Program-made: the position numbers and the translations under genes
Assembly (NCBI GenBank): GCA_019916065.1
Contig: CM034241.1
Coordinates: forward strand, 3,851,062 to 3,915,061
Source of the DNA: Vitellaria paradoxa
Taxonomy: Eukaryota; Streptophyta; Magnoliopsida; Ericales; Sapotaceae
Direction of reading: 5' to 3'
DNA length: 64,000 bases
In this document: piece by piece, positions 1-13,641 of the stretch
How positions within the stretch are numbered: the first letter of the stretch is position 1
Layout of the letters: each line of letters begins with the position of its first letter
Notes under the pieces: model-generated
The model's input: the letters and a program-made list of their open reading frames with translations, nothing else
Told to the model about the DNA's origin: nothing
Databases searched by the model: none

Positions 1-2110
1 TAGTAGATCAAAAAACCCTCCTAAGGAGAAACAAAATGAATTGCATAAATACAAAACAAATTAAAAAAATGGTGAAGAGGCAGACAAATTGAATTGAAGA
101 GCTTACATTTTATAAGGAATGAGATTCAATTCCAAGGAATCTAAAAAAATTTGATTAAGAATCCAAAACTAAGGAAGAATTCAAAATTAAAAAATCCCAA
201 AAAATCTGAGAGAATTTGAGTTTTGGTGAATACGGAGAGATCATGAGTGTTATAAATTACCTATAATACCCTTTATTTGATGGTATTTTGGTAAACACGG
301 ACATTTAATTTAGAACATGACTGAGGGTGGTTATGTAATTTAATTAGGGGTAAGAGCTTCATCAAAACTGAAGCTTCATTAAAAAAAAAAAAAAAAAGAA
401 AAAAGAAGAGAGTTTTAACAAAGTCTGGTATTTACCCTATAATAGTAATAATACTCTTTATTTGATGATATTTTGGTAAACACGGTAATTTGAGAGTATT
501 TTGGTAAACGAGGACAAGCTTCATAAAAAAATAAAAATAAAAAAAGATTTCACCAAAATCTAATGTTTATTTTATAATAATAATAAATATAGAGAAAACA
601 CTAACAGTATTTAATGGAATCTCAAATTTAATAAAATCTTAAATTTGGTGGAACTTTTTGGGCTTTTTTTCATTAATATTCCTCAATTTTCTCCAAACTA
701 CTAATACCTTTAGCAGAAATAAAAAAAAAATAGTAACTATCACTTAATTAAGTAATTCTAATTTTGTATATTTTAAATTTATTTGATAATTTTCATAACA
801 TTTAAAAAAAATATTTACTTCAAAACAATGTGTGCACGCGCACCTACATCTAAAATGTACATATGTGAAGTACTTTTTGTGTCACGAGGGAAGTTACTTG
901 ATGTGTATTATTTAAATTACATTTAATGTCATAACAAATTCCGTAAGGACAGGCACCTCGTTGACTTAAACTCATAATGTTGTAGAAATTAAAAACAGAT
1001 ATATATATATATATATACATATATATGTTCATTGAACCTGAAATTAATTGTTTTCTCAAAGCCAACACAAACATAGTGATAGCGTTTAATTGAACAGTAT
1101 AACTAAATGTAAGACACTTGTCACAGCTCTGACGTCCTTTATTTGAAAATTTAACAAAAGGGCCACAATCTTTGATACACTTGCAATCGGTTTCAAATCC
1201 ATCCAGCAGCCATTTGTGACATCAATTAATTAATTGTAAATTAAATGAGGGGCCTCCCATTCTGGTCACAACTCCCGAGGTTAATGTTATGCCATATAAT
1301 TAGAATTATTAATCAAAATAACTACTACTAATATTTTTCCTCATGAATAAATCATGCAATGCCACAACAACTGTGGAATTTGGGGATGTGTCAATTAATT
1401 GATTTTTTATCATATATAAATATATATGTTAAAATTAAACCACACATACAGGGTCGGCTACGGTTATACTAGTGGATTAGTTAACCCTATCAGTCAATTA
1501 AAAATTAAAAAAAAAATTTATATATATAAAATATTATGATTACTTTGACCCATTAATTTCTTTTTGTACCTATCAAAATAATTTATTAAGATGTTTATTT
1601 TATTTATTATTTTGTAATTATTATTTAAAATTTTTATATAATCCTATCATTTAAAATTTTTGGAGCCGCGACCGCACACATGAGTGATTATATATATATA
1701 TATATACACACATATAGGAGTCACAATTTGTTTAGTTCGATCTTAAACTTATCTGTGGAAGTGGATTAATGAGTTGATGTGGGAGTGAATGGTTAGGTGT
1801 AAATCGGAGGATAGGTGAGCGTTCACTGTCCTAAAATTACTTATTTGAGTACGTAATTCAACGTGGCAACCCGAGGAACTGGTTTCCATTCAAAATTTTC
1901 ATGATTAAATATTAGAATAATAAACTTTCCCTGGTGACTCTACGAACACCTTTGAGCCAAATGTTATTCTCATTAACGTATTTCTCATCTCAGTCTCTGG
2001 CCCAAAAAAAAAAAAAAAAAAAAAAAAAGAAAAGCCATTTTCTTTTGTAGCCATACACTAAAGTCAACTTGCAAATTAATGAGCATGAGCAATCCTTTGT
2101 AAGAAAAAAA

Positions 2111-2179
<69 letters not shown>

Positions 2180-4066
2180 CAAATATATATGTATATAAAT
2201 AGGGGTGGAGTCACACTGCGGACTGCAGTGGGCTCCAATCCAGTGCAGAAAAAAAAGAATTTTTTTTTATCAAATAGATCTTAAACTAAAAAAGAATTAG
2301 TCAAATTCATTTTTTAAACAGTTCAATTTATTCCTTTAACAATTTAGCCCTAACCAACTCTTTGTGAATTTTTTAATTTATTTAGTTTTAATTTATAGTT
2401 CAAAACATTTTATAATTCTGACCTCGCCCCTATATATAAAAATATATCAATCTTTGTGTTAGGTGAGAAACCACTGTGCCAAGATTCAAGAAGTACTCGA
2501 TCGATTGTTGTCAATGTCTTTTAAGGGTTCTAGTAGATAAAATGGACCATAAGACCGTGGTTTATGCATAAGAAAAATAGAGCATTGTTGCTCTTGCTTT
2601 TGCATGAAAGAAATTTCAGTGAAAATAATTTTACGATATTGAGAGAAAATTGTAGTCAAATAAATAGAGGCATGTTTTGAATTTATTTATTTTGTTATTA
2701 TTATTTTTTAAGTTTTTAATTAAGGGACGGATTTGAGGGAGTGTGCCAAGGAATTATTACCAATTATTGCCATTGCACTCGATGGGAGGCTCGGAGCAAC
2801 TTCTATATATATATATATATAGATATTTGGAGGACAAAGTATAAAAATTATCCCTAAATATAATTTATCCCAATATCATTTTAATTCCACACATTTTAAT
2901 TACAACAGTCAAATTTTTACACTTTCGGTTAAAGAGTAATTTGATCCTGTTGTTAGTTGACCATTAAATACAACTGTTAGATTAAAGATAAAGTTGTAAT
3001 TTCTTTTACAGTTCATCCTCACCATCACTTTAATTTCTCACGTTTCAATTATAATAAATAAATCCTTATACTTTCAGTGTATATTTGAAATATATTTTAT
3101 TTAATTATATAACATATTTTAACTTGAAATATATCTTATAAAATTATTTTTAGTAAATAATATAATTAAATTATATTTAATATATTTTCTTTTCATTGAA
3201 TTAAATTATTTTTAATAAAGAGTATAAATAAATAAATAATATTAATTAAATTAATACTTAATTTAGTTTAATTAATATGAGATATATTTTATTAATTTTG
3301 ATTAATTTTCTAAAAAATAATAAATTAAATTATATTTAATATATTTTTTTATTAAATTATATTATTTTTCATAAATAATATAATTAAATTAATAATATAG
3401 TTAAATTAATACAAAATTTAATTTAAGTAATATGAGATATATTTTATTAAATTTGATTAATGTTTTAAAAATAAATAAAACTAAAAAATTTATTAAAGGG
3501 TGATTCAGTGGTTACACTAATAGTTGTTATAATTAATGAAATAAAATGACAAAAAAAAGTCACACAGATAAATGTGTCCTCTCAAGTTGAATATATATAT
3601 ATATAGGGAGAGAACTACAAAGATAGAAAATTTAGAAAATAATAATTCTAAAGCTGTTTGTTAACATTAGTATTTTTTAATTTTGTTTAACTCTTTATTT
3701 TTTAATTTTATTTTTTTGTTATTATTTTTTTCTTAAATAAAAACTTATATATTATTGTCCAAACGAGAAATGATTGTGTGATTTTTTAAATAATATTAAC
3801 TTATTTTATCTAAATAGTTTTTTAATTGTATTTTGTTTTTAATAAAAATATCTAAAACATAAAAAAATGTAAAATAAATTTTTTAAAGAAACCCTAAAAA
3901 AAGGTACACACACACATATATATATATATATATATTATTGAGAGGCGAACAAAAACTACATTAGAGACAAGTGAAAAACTTTTCTAGTCCTTACGAATAC
4001 ACAACACGTACAAAATATTTTGATTAACTCAAGGATGTGCTTGATAGTATCAACAAATTGCTGTAA
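1..4066. other. AT-rich intergenic DNA, no gene seen
   Basis: I see no coding exon here. The stretch holds poly-A/T runs, short AT dinucleotide tracts (near 1000, 1690, 2120, 2805, 3590 and 3920) and a loosely repeated phrase around 260-300 and 445-510 containing ATTTTGGTAAACACGG. A diverged duplication of roughly 165 bp lies at about 3150-3480. A short GC-richer patch at 2203-2250 has no recognisable content. Confidence 0.6.
2123..2174. repeat. (AT)n microsatellite
   Basis: An uninterrupted AT dinucleotide run of about 26 units. Open frames across it on both strands are pure Tyr/Ile repeats and are not genes. The length is likely polymorphic. Confidence 0.95.
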
Positions 4067-4069
4067 GTG

Positions 4070-6132
4070 CACTACTACAAAAATGCATAAACATCACAAC
4101 TTTTAAGCGTGATATTTTACTTTTAAGCGTGATGTTTTACTTTTTATCTCAGTCACAAAAGCGTGATTGATCCAAGTGAGATTGTAAGTCACCTCTTTTT
4201 TATCACAGTTTACAACCATGATCGAAAACTTACAACAATCACACACTAAAAGCGTGATCTTTATGGTAAAAACTGAGATGAAAAGAAATCTCGTGTGATC
4301 TTTTATGTATTTTGATCTCACTTTTTTTGAAAAATCGTGATCAAATATAAACAAATAATCACGCTGAAAAAATGGATTAATTTTAAAAATAATAAAAATC
4401 CACATAGCAACCTACTATCACGCCATCATAGCACCGTTTGCCACCTTATCATTATAGCAACCTTATATATTTCATTTTTTTTGTTGCTGCTGAGAATCGA
4501 ACCCCTGCCATTCATTTGGAAGTTAGTGTAGTTGACCGCTAGTCCAACCTATCATTTATATATACATTTTGGATATTAATATATATAAACAAATTTTTAT
4601 CACCTTAGGGGTTACTAAAAGTAATAAAATTATATTATTTTAAGTTTTTACAATAATTTATTATAACTTTTGTCAACCAATTAGTAGTTAAAAGTTACAT
4701 TTTTCCTGATCAATTGACCTGAAAAAATAATAAAAAATTTACTTTTATTTAATTATTTTAACTTTTTGCAACAACTTGAAATTGTAAGTAATATATAGAA
4801 TAATGTGAATACTTAATAAATAATTTATAAATATCTATTATATTTAATTAAAAATAATCTCAAATCTTTTTCTTATTTTCCTTTTACTCTTTGTGTATAG
4901 CATATATTTAATCATAACTCACTATTTATAATATATTTTTCTTCATTTTGTATTATATTTTTAAAAGTAATTAGGTCACGTTTAGCTTTAGTTCTAGAAA
5001 ATTGTTGTTCAAAACAAAATTTTTGAAAATTATTTTAAAAATTGATTTGTAATACAAAAAATATTTTCAATGATTATATTCAAAAATTAGTTCTAAAAAA
5101 ACAAAAAAATGAAAATTTTTATTATTTTTATTTGTAAATTTTTATCACTTCCAACAAAATATAAAATAATGTCACTTTTAATATAAATAATATTAAAGGT
5201 ACACTAAATATTTATTAGATACTAAATATTTAATATTCAACTCGTTATAAGTTATACAAATTATGAAAACTACTTCCATATATTTACTAAAAAAATAATA
5301 ATTATATATTTAGCGTTATTTAAATTTGATTTGATAAATTTAGTTTTAACATTAATTTTAAATTTTTTTGTTTATTGATCTATAATTATTGTTTTTATAT
5401 CATATTCAATTAATTAAAATTAATAAATATAAATAATATTAAAGATACATGAAATATTTATTAGATATTAAATATTTAATATTTACCTCGTTATAAGTTA
5501 TACAAATTATGAAAACTACTTCCACATATTTACTGAAAAAAATAATAATCATATATTTAGCGTTATTTAAATTTGATTTGGTAAATTTAGTTTTAACATT
5601 AATTTAAAATTTTTTTGTTTATTGATCTATGATTATAGTTTTTATATCATATTCAATTAATTAAAATTAATAAATAAATGTTACAATAAAGTTTACAAAA
5701 TCTAATTTAAATCATATAAGATAATAAACAAAATTATTTCAGAGAGATATAAAAAAAAAATAACAATATTATCTCTCATTCTTTTAATTATCTCGCTTTT
5801 TTTAAGATATAATTTTATTCACTTTTTGATCTCAGTTTTTTTTAGAGATGTTTTCACTGATCTTTTATCTCAGTTTTTTCTAGAGATAGTTTTCACTAAT
5901 TTTTTATCTCAGTTTTTTGTTGAGATGGTTTCCACTGATCTTTTATCTCGTTTTAAATACAATCACGGTTTTAACAAAAATGAGATAAAAAGTATTAAAA
6001 GTAACTTTTTATCTCAATAATTTAATTAGACTGAGATAAAAAGTTTAACTCACAAATCTTTATCACGCTTTTTCTAAAACCGTGATCTTTATGAATTTCT
6101 TAGTGTGATCTTTATCAGTTATTGTAGTAGTG
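4070..6132. mobile_element. Non-autonomous CACTA (En/Spm-type) DNA transposon, complete
   Basis: The left end reads CACTACTACAA and the right end TTGTAGTAGTG, a perfect 11-bp terminal inverted repeat of CACTA type. A 3-bp target duplication GTG lies directly outside both ends (4067-4069 and 6133-6135). Subterminal regions carry repeated short motifs, as expected for transposase binding: GCGTGAT several times between 4105 and 4260, CCGTGATC and GTGTGATC near the right end, and TTTTATCTCAGT-like repeats at 5820-6020. No transposase ORF is present in the 2063 bp, so it must be mobilised in trans. The short frames at 4103-4405 and 5826-6020 are shadows of the subterminal repeats. Superfamily assignment from TIR plus 3-bp TSD is firm; the family is not identified. 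Confidence 0.93.
5181..5672. repeat. Two-copy 246-bp tandem duplication inside the CACTA element
   Basis: Positions 5181-5426 and 5427-5672 are direct copies with an offset of 246 bp, sharing for example CTCGTTATAAGTTATACAAA. They differ by a few substitutions, so the duplication is not brand new. It lies in the element's AT-rich core and has no coding content. Confidence 0.88.
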
Positions 6133-6135
6133 GTG

Positions 6136-7788
6136 GTGTAATAGTCATTGTTGGTCTGTGGAGCACAAACACTTTAAATCGGGTTCTGTGTCTGTATTTG
6201 ATATATACTCAGCATATATACTCTCCAGACATTAAAAAATATGTATAGACACCTTAAATAACAAATTCTATTACTTTATTATTTTTGTTTCAAATTTATG
6301 GGTCTGTTTGACGCGATATAAAACGTTAAAAAATTTTAAAAATCTTTTAAAATTTCTAAAAGTTATTTAATTTTTATCTTACTACACAAATTACGAATTC
6401 ATAAATTATCCCACTTTATCTAACTTCTTATCGCTCCAAATGCCTCCAATATATGATTAAAATAATTTTAAATTTGAATAGTCGAAACTCTTAAACTTAA
6501 TTATAAAGTCGTATATCTTATATTTTATTATATTTTGTATATTAAATTATGTATTAAATTAATTTTACTATGGATATTATTTATTTTTATATAAATAGCT
6601 AATAAAAATAAATAAAATTTATATTTTTTTAGTTATATCCCCTCTATATCTATATCCTCATTTTTTTTAATTATATTATTGATGTCTATATTTATATCGT
6701 ATACATATTTGTATCACATATCCATATCTATACTTCTTACTTGTTAGTATATATTTGTTCTTACAATTTTACAAGAAAAATATTCCATTTAGTACTCTTT
6801 ATTTTATTTTTTTTTTGGAAAGGTAGTATTCATTATTTCCATCTATACGTAAAGTACTTGTTTAATTTTTTTTTATAGAATATATATATAATACATGTAT
6901 CAATCCATATGATTTTTAGTAGATGCAAATACATATGTATTGATAATAATTTTTGTCCATTGTACTGTTGTATTCCATTCATATATAGGGAGTGTTTGAT
7001 TATTCAAAATTAATTAAAATTCACTAATTTTTATATTTTTTTATATTTTTTTCAATCAAATTTCATCCCTATCATTTTTATATTAAATCTTTGTAGTTTT
7101 AGTTTTTTTTTTGTTAACCAAACGCCCCTATAGGCGGAGTTAGTAAGGAGTTTTGGTGGCTACAATTTGAATAAAATTTTGTATATATCTCAATTCAAAA
7201 CTCAATTATAACTAAGTTTAATATTCAATCTAAATTCTAGGATAGAAAATTTTTTTTAATTCCATTTTAATACTCAATTATGATTCAATTTAAATAACCA
7301 CCTCATGACTAACACTCATGACTAACAGTTAAAAAATTTCAAACTTAATTAGCCCTTGATCCCATTGCGATTTTAGAGAACTTGCAAAATACAATATTGC
7401 AAATGAGAAACGCTAGCCAGTTATGTCCCGTTAGGTATAAAATAAAACTCTAAAAAAATTCTATAAATATCTAACAAACCCTCTACTTTTAATTTTCTCA
7501 TCATCACTAATTTCAAAAAATTCTAATATTTCCCTAAAAAGAAAAATCTGAAAGAAGGTTAACTGAATATTTAAATTTTTTATACAATCATATTCTTCGT
7601 GTCAAAAACTTTCAAACGAGTATCATTGTCGTTATTTTTTGTGAATTTTTTTGAATCTGTGGAAACAGATTTAGAAAATCATTTTCACGATTTGTGACTT
7701 TTCAGAAAAAATGACGCCAAAATTAATCATAAACCATATTTTATCTCAATTTATCTTATTTTTTCTTACTCCAAACGAGGCCCTAGTT
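6136..7788. other. AT-rich intergenic DNA with MITE ends
   Basis: No gene seen. It contains one complete MITE (listed separately) and what look like partial MITEs: one beginning near 6301 (GGGTCTGTTTGACGCGATAT) and one ending near 7780 with the terminal phrase TTACTCCAAACGAGGCCCT. That ending matches the inverted end of the element at 14539. Confidence 0.55.
6988..7128. mobile_element. MITE, about 141 bp
   Basis: The left end GGGAGTGTTTGATTATT and right end TTAACCAAACGCCCC form imperfect inverted repeats, flanked by TA (or TATA) on both sides. It belongs to the group of short elements in this window whose ends read GGG..GTTTG. It has no coding capacity. Confidence 0.65.
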
Positions 7789-7916
7789 GCAAATTTGCAA
7801 TTACAAATATGGAACCTTACTGATGACGTGGCAATACACACGTGTGGGAGCAGCAAATTTGCAATTACAAATATGGAACCTTATTGATGACGTGGCAATA
7901 CACACGTGTGGGAGCA
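7789..7916. repeat. 64-bp tandem duplication carrying ACGT motifs
   Basis: Two head-to-tail copies, 7789-7852 and 7853-7916, differ at only one or two bases. Each copy contains TGACGTGGCA and CACACGTGTG. Confidence 0.93.
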
Positions 7917-8063
7917 AATCACTTGATGACTGTGTCAAAATTCATTAAGAATTTCACATTAATTAGTTAATATTAACCGTGAAAATGTACGGTCAGCATG
8001 CTGGTGTGGAAAAAGAAAGCTATTGTCTAGAGCCACGTGGTTATCTAATTACATGCCACGTCA
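7824..8063. promoter_or_regulatory. Cluster of ACGT-core (G-box / as-1-like) motifs
   Basis: Six ACGT-core sites lie in 240 bp: TGACGTGGCA at 7824 and 7888, CACACGTGTG at 7837 and 7901, the palindrome CCACGTGG at 8033, and TGCCACGTCA at 8054 (the first motif inverted). ACGT cores of this kind bind plant bZIP and, for CACGTG, bHLH factors. No gene is recognised next to the cluster, so it may be a relic promoter or enhancer, part of an unrecognised mobile element, or chance amplified by the 64-bp duplication. The motifs are directly seen; the function is inferred. Confidence 0.45.
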
Positions 8064-11000
8064 AAAACCGCACGATGTCCTTGTTGCCTAGTTACAGGAT
8101 TCCCTATCCGTACCAAACAAAGAGATAATTAAATATGTTTATATAGTTAATTAAATATACACTATAGGCACGCCATAGGGTTTTGTCATCCCTTGACTAG
8201 CCTAATTACCCGTCACACTAATAGCTAGTAAACTACATTATCCTTATGTATATTATGCGCTACGTATACAATATATATACATTAATGATACAATATGATC
8301 AAAATTCATTTGTTAAAAATGTATTAGAATGATATAACTTTTACCGTGAGTTAATAAGAAAGTTCAGAGATTTGAATTTGAAATATTTTTAATCGTTAAA
8401 TTTGTTTAGTATCACAATTATTTATTTCTTTTTTCACTTTAATTGTCTTTTTAGTCATTTTAATGAAAACACATTCTCTCATTTTTTTTTTCATGTTTTT
8501 TAAATATTTTTTTATAAAAATTTTTAAATTAATATTTTAAAAAATGTGATAATATTTGTAACAAATAATAAAATTTTATACATTTATTAAACATAAATAC
8601 CTTAACCTCTGTTGATTAATAATTTTTATAAGATAATTTTATAATTTTTTATAATGTTTTGTTTTACAAATTTATATTTAAACTTTTTGTCGGTTAAATT
8701 ATGTTTCCGTGTCTTTAGACACAAGTAATTTCTATTTTTAAATAAACAAATTTAGTAATATACATTTTTCTTATAAAAGTGTTATCAATGCATCATTCTA
8801 CTTGCATAATTTAAAAAAAATAAAAAAAAGTTTGGAGAACTATTTTTCTATATGTATATGTCCACATTAATATGTGTTGGCTAATTATTATTGTTAAATT
8901 TCCTTACTTTATTAACAACAAATTAAAATTATAAAAAATAATCATCATGACTAGGTCAACACACGCAGATACACACACACACACAGCAATATACATGGGG
9001 TTAGACCATAAATGGCAAGAGATTTGCTAGGGAAAAGGGGAGATAAAGATCAAAGAAAAGATGCTAAGCAATCCAAAAATATCTCTTATTATAAGGGTTA
9101 TTAGGATTAAGTGTCCTAAACTTTGTGGGTTATGAAATAAACAAAGGTTGGTGGGCCCCCCAAACCCCAAGTTTATTTTAATATGGGTTGAACTTTTTAA
9201 GGGGGTGGCGGGTGGGTCCGATGAGCCAATTGCCGTGAAAAATGCGACTTGATCTCATGCTCTTACCCCCGGGGGGGGGGGTCGTGGCCTATCCCAAATG
9301 GTGAAGAAGATTGTACGAATCAAACCTACAACCTAACCCAATGACTTATTTGCTAAATTATTATTTATAAATAACAAAATTGAGATTTAAAAATACCGTC
9401 CACATGGACTGTGAATCCCCTTGGGAGGCATGGGGTTTCGTCACTGGCCATACCTGTATATATATTTTTATTTTCTAGCAAAAATTAATTGTTCTTTTCA
9501 ATTAATCCTGTCAAAGAATTAGTTTCTTTTTTTCGAAGAGCTTGATGACTTCATTTTGCTTTATCTATGTATACATCCACACATGTGCGTATATATATGT
9601 ATCCACATTGCCAAACATATGTAATACGTCTGTATGAAGTGAGGTGCATCCACGTACATTTCTTTTATTACGTATGTATACAAGTTGTATATACATGCGT
9701 ATGTATAAATAAGCAAGCAATTAGATAATCTATATATATAAGTCTAATATAGATATTAAAACATCAATATGTGTAGTAGAAAACAATACTGAGTGACTGT
9801 TTAGAGTGCAAAATTTTTACAAGAAAAACAAAAAGTAGTCAGATTTTAGTTTCATGAAAAATTGTAAAATGTTTGAAAAATTAAGTAAGAATTGATAACA
9901 ATTTGAAGAAAATTAAAAAAAAAAATTGGTAAAAAGAAGAAAACGTTAAAAAAAAAGTTACTAAAAGTGAGTGCTTATAAAATGTAATGTGTCTTTTCTA
10001 AATAGAGAAAAATAAGTTATATTTAGTACCCTTGTATTTAATCTCTAATTTCACTTCTATATTTTAAATCGTCCAAATTTGTCTTTCGTATTTTTAAATA
10101 TTTTATCTTCCTCCCTTAATTAATTATCACTAAAATAAATTAACAAAAAATTTCACATACCTAATTGCATGCACCCATGCACTTAACTTCTAACTCACTT
10201 CATAACCTATACTTCAAATCGTCCTAATTTAATTTCCCTCCTATAATTTAATATATAATTCATTGGCTTGTCCGATAATTAAATAAGATTCATAATTATT
10301 GAGTTTGTTATATTACAAATTTATAAGGCTAAAAATGTACAGATTCAATGTCATATATATATATATATATATAGGATGTACTAATTGTGTCCGATTTTGA
10401 CTTATAGATATATTAGAAGTTATAGCTTAAAATGGGAATAAACCTAAGCAGATTACTTTTGGCATCGGCATACATATATAAATAGATAGTATATAATGTT
10501 ATTTATACTAAATAAAAAAAAAGAATATTATAAAAAAAATGTATGTACGTAGTTTTGAAAGCCTCACCGAATTCACCCTTGCCACCTACGTTTAAAGCAT
10601 TAGCAGGAGACAACATATATAGTTTAAGGACGACGACAAAAGTTGGGTTAAAAGAATTGTTTTTTTCCCCTATTTGGTTAGAATAAAAAATAGAAACAAA
10701 ACAAACAAACCCTTGTCAGAACGATTCATATATGCTTTGGTCATACAAATATCGATCAGCTCTAATTAAAAAATAATCAAAGGCAAATCTATTATATATT
10801 ATATCTTTTTTTTTTTGGAATATTTAATGTTTGAGTGCTTTGGTCTCAAAAGCCAAGTCTTTGAATATAATTAGATTGATCACTGAATGGGCTTTGTTCC
10901 GTGCGACAAGTAGAGGGTAGGGGACGTGTCCCGATCATATCCGCCGTATACAACTTTTTGACATGCGCAATATCGAGCCTCTGCATTCAAAACAAGTTCA

Positions 11001-11406
11001 AATTCCATATAGGAATCTTCCATGCATGTTTTGTATGCAGATATGGATGAATTATCCATAATGAGACATATGCATACATACATATATGTACATATATAGA
11101 CACAATTCACCTTATGAGTTTTAGCTAGGGAAGTTAGATAAACTCATGCTTTGTTTGAAAAAAAAAAAATAAGTTAATTTTTCTTTTAGTTGCCTATTAG
11201 TTAGTTAATAAAAAAATTAAACTTTTAGTAGTTAATTTTTTGATTTTTTATTAATTTAATATTTTTACTCTTTATGATTTAAAAGAAGTTTAAATTACAA
11301 AAAAATAAGTTTGATCATTTCACAAAAAATAAAAAAGCTGAGTAGTCAGAAATTAAAAAAGTTACAAAAATTTCTCAAACCGAGCCTCAACTTACTCTTA
11401 TGCCTG

Positions 11407-11440
<34 letters not shown>

Positions 11441-12200
11441 ATTTTTGTGTTTAGAAAAACTTTATTGAAGTAATCTTTTAATTTTCCTTCTAATGAACTG
11501 ATCCAAATTTTTACCATCAAACTGATAAGATAAATAAGTAAATAATAGGATAAATAACTCTTTTCACCATTGATTTTTTTTTTAAACTATGATAATTAAG
11601 GGTCTAAACTTTTTAAATATTATAATATTAAATGCCACATGAGCCATTTAACGAAAGATCTGCTAATGAAAATTCATAGAAGGTTAGTTTTACAATATTT
11701 AATAACTTAAGCCATTGATTGTTACAATAAAAATGTCAGCTCGTAAAATGAGATTTGATAAAAAGCATAGGGATGCAAAATGTAATTTATCCTAAAATAA
11801 TTTACTAATCTATTCTAAAAGAGACAAGAAAAAGGAAAATTATAGAAAAAAAAATTTTGATAAAATTATTCTATTTTTATGAACACAATTTTTCTAAGAC
11901 TAAAAAAAAAAAAAGGTGACTTTAAAAATTTGAATTCTAAATCCATGAATTTTGACTTTTCAATTAATTAAGAAAAAATCCCAAAAACTCTAAAGCATTA
12001 ATAATTGTAATAGATCTTTTAAATTCTTCTCTTGTTACAAACACTGATTGTTCATATATCTATATTGCTAATAAAAGGCTGAATGTTTGTAAAACTTTCT
12101 TTAGACTCTTCTACCCCTTTTTTTTTACGGATAAATCCAATTCTATCCCTCACCTAAATCCCCCACTCCAAGCCTTTATTGTTAGATTTATTTTTCTTTG
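8064..12200. other. AT-rich intergenic DNA, no gene seen
   Basis: Mostly low-complexity AT sequence with a poly-G run near 9270, an AT microsatellite near 10355-10373 and a poly-A run near 11407-11439. A less AT-rich patch at 9180-9450 and another at 10880-11060 show no recognisable protein. The second has a 76-codon minus-strand frame of unremarkable composition that I do not call. Confidence 0.55.
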
Positions 12201-12219
12201 GTGCCCTTAAAAGCATGTT

Positions 12220-13641
12220 TTTGTTATGACATTTCATTTAATTTATTTTTCTAGTTAAGATAAAACATTTATTTATTTAAGTATACACTATTATCCCTTA
12301 TTTATAAAATATGTGATTTAAGTATTGGGCATAAGATGTCAATACAGAAACATTTAAATCATAAGTTTTATAAATAAAAGTAAATTCACAGCTAATTAAT
12401 GAAACGGACATTTCATTATATTAAAACTGTAACTTCTTAATTGGGTGATTTATCTTGATCACTAAAGTGGTGACTTTAAGTAGGAAAGTTAGTATATATA
12501 TGTGATATACATATTGAAATGACTGTTGTAAATTATGATTTGATTAATAAATGTCTTTAATCATAATTTATATAAGTTTTAATAAACTTAATAAACCTTA
12601 ATCCGGAGTTTGTAATAGACTCACATTCATAGATTAAGTCTATTTGAGTTATCACGGAATGAGATCTTATAAATGGTCAAAACCTCGATAACTTGGAGAT
12701 TTAATATTATGAATCGTGGAAACATATACTTACAAGATGGAATCTATTCTGATGCGCTCACCTAAGCTATTTATCTTTTTGATCATTAAATATGTAACCG
12801 CAGTTTATTTAATAAATTGTTTATTGAATAACAATATTTATTTGTAAATTGTTTACAAATATGTAAATATTGAGAATGATCAAAATATAGATAAATAGTG
12901 ACTTAGGGTTAAATATGTAATTAAGGGGCTCGACATTTAGCCTAACTTAATTACGAGCTTATAATGGAGGGTTAATTAAGTGGATATTATTGGTCTAAGA
13001 CCAAAATTTATTTTATTAAAAGTTGTTTTAATTAAATGAATTTTAACATGGACTACTAGAGTGCAGCTCAGAGTTTTTAGTGGAATAGCCTTGGGTTAAT
13101 TTAAAAGATAATGGGTTGTCATGAGATGATAAGACCCAAATATCTTCTAAGTTGGAGCTAAGAATCCATGGGCCTTCAGTCCCCAAGCTAGCTCAATTTT
13201 ATCTTGATGGGCCAGGTCCAGTTGGCTAATTATTTATAATTTATTTATGAAATAAATTATATATAATTAATATATATTTAGATAAGATGACATGATTGGG
13301 AGATTTTCTCAAGATACCATATTTTCTAAATATATATTAGGATAATATATATAGATAAGATATATGAGAGAGTGGATAAGAGATAATCTCTAGAGTTAGA
13401 TATTTTCTCTGATACAAACACTGTATCTCTCTCTCTATAAATATCTTTTATATATTAATGAGCCAAGTGATCTGAATTAGAGTGACCACACACATCCATC
13501 TAGAGAGATAATTTGAGAATAGCTTTGGAAGACTGAATCGCTGATAATAAGGTGCTTCCGCTGTATATCAAGTAAATTTTAAAGAGTTCATCCTTCCATT
13601 CGAGATATTTTTCTCAACCCTATGCTATAAAAACCAACACT
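12220..13641. mobile_element. Possible solo LTR (Copia-like), boundaries unresolved
   Basis: This block is less repetitive than its flanks. Near its right side is a TATA-like signal (CTCTCTATAAATATC near 13430), followed by R/U5-like sequence, and it ends CCAACA at about 13641. A matching start would be TGTTATGACA near 12222 or TGTTAGATTT near 12180. I cannot find a convincing 5-bp target duplication for either, so the call rests on composition and layout only. No gag or pol is adjacent. Confidence 0.3.

Noticed and set aside
1985..2284. Open frames on both strands across the AT microsatellite
   Set aside because: They encode only Tyr/Ile repeats and homopolymers; a product of the (AT)n tract.
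10880..11110. 76-aa minus-strand frame with cysteines
   Set aside because: I considered a small secreted peptide, but there is no clear signal peptide, no family match that I know, and no promoter context.
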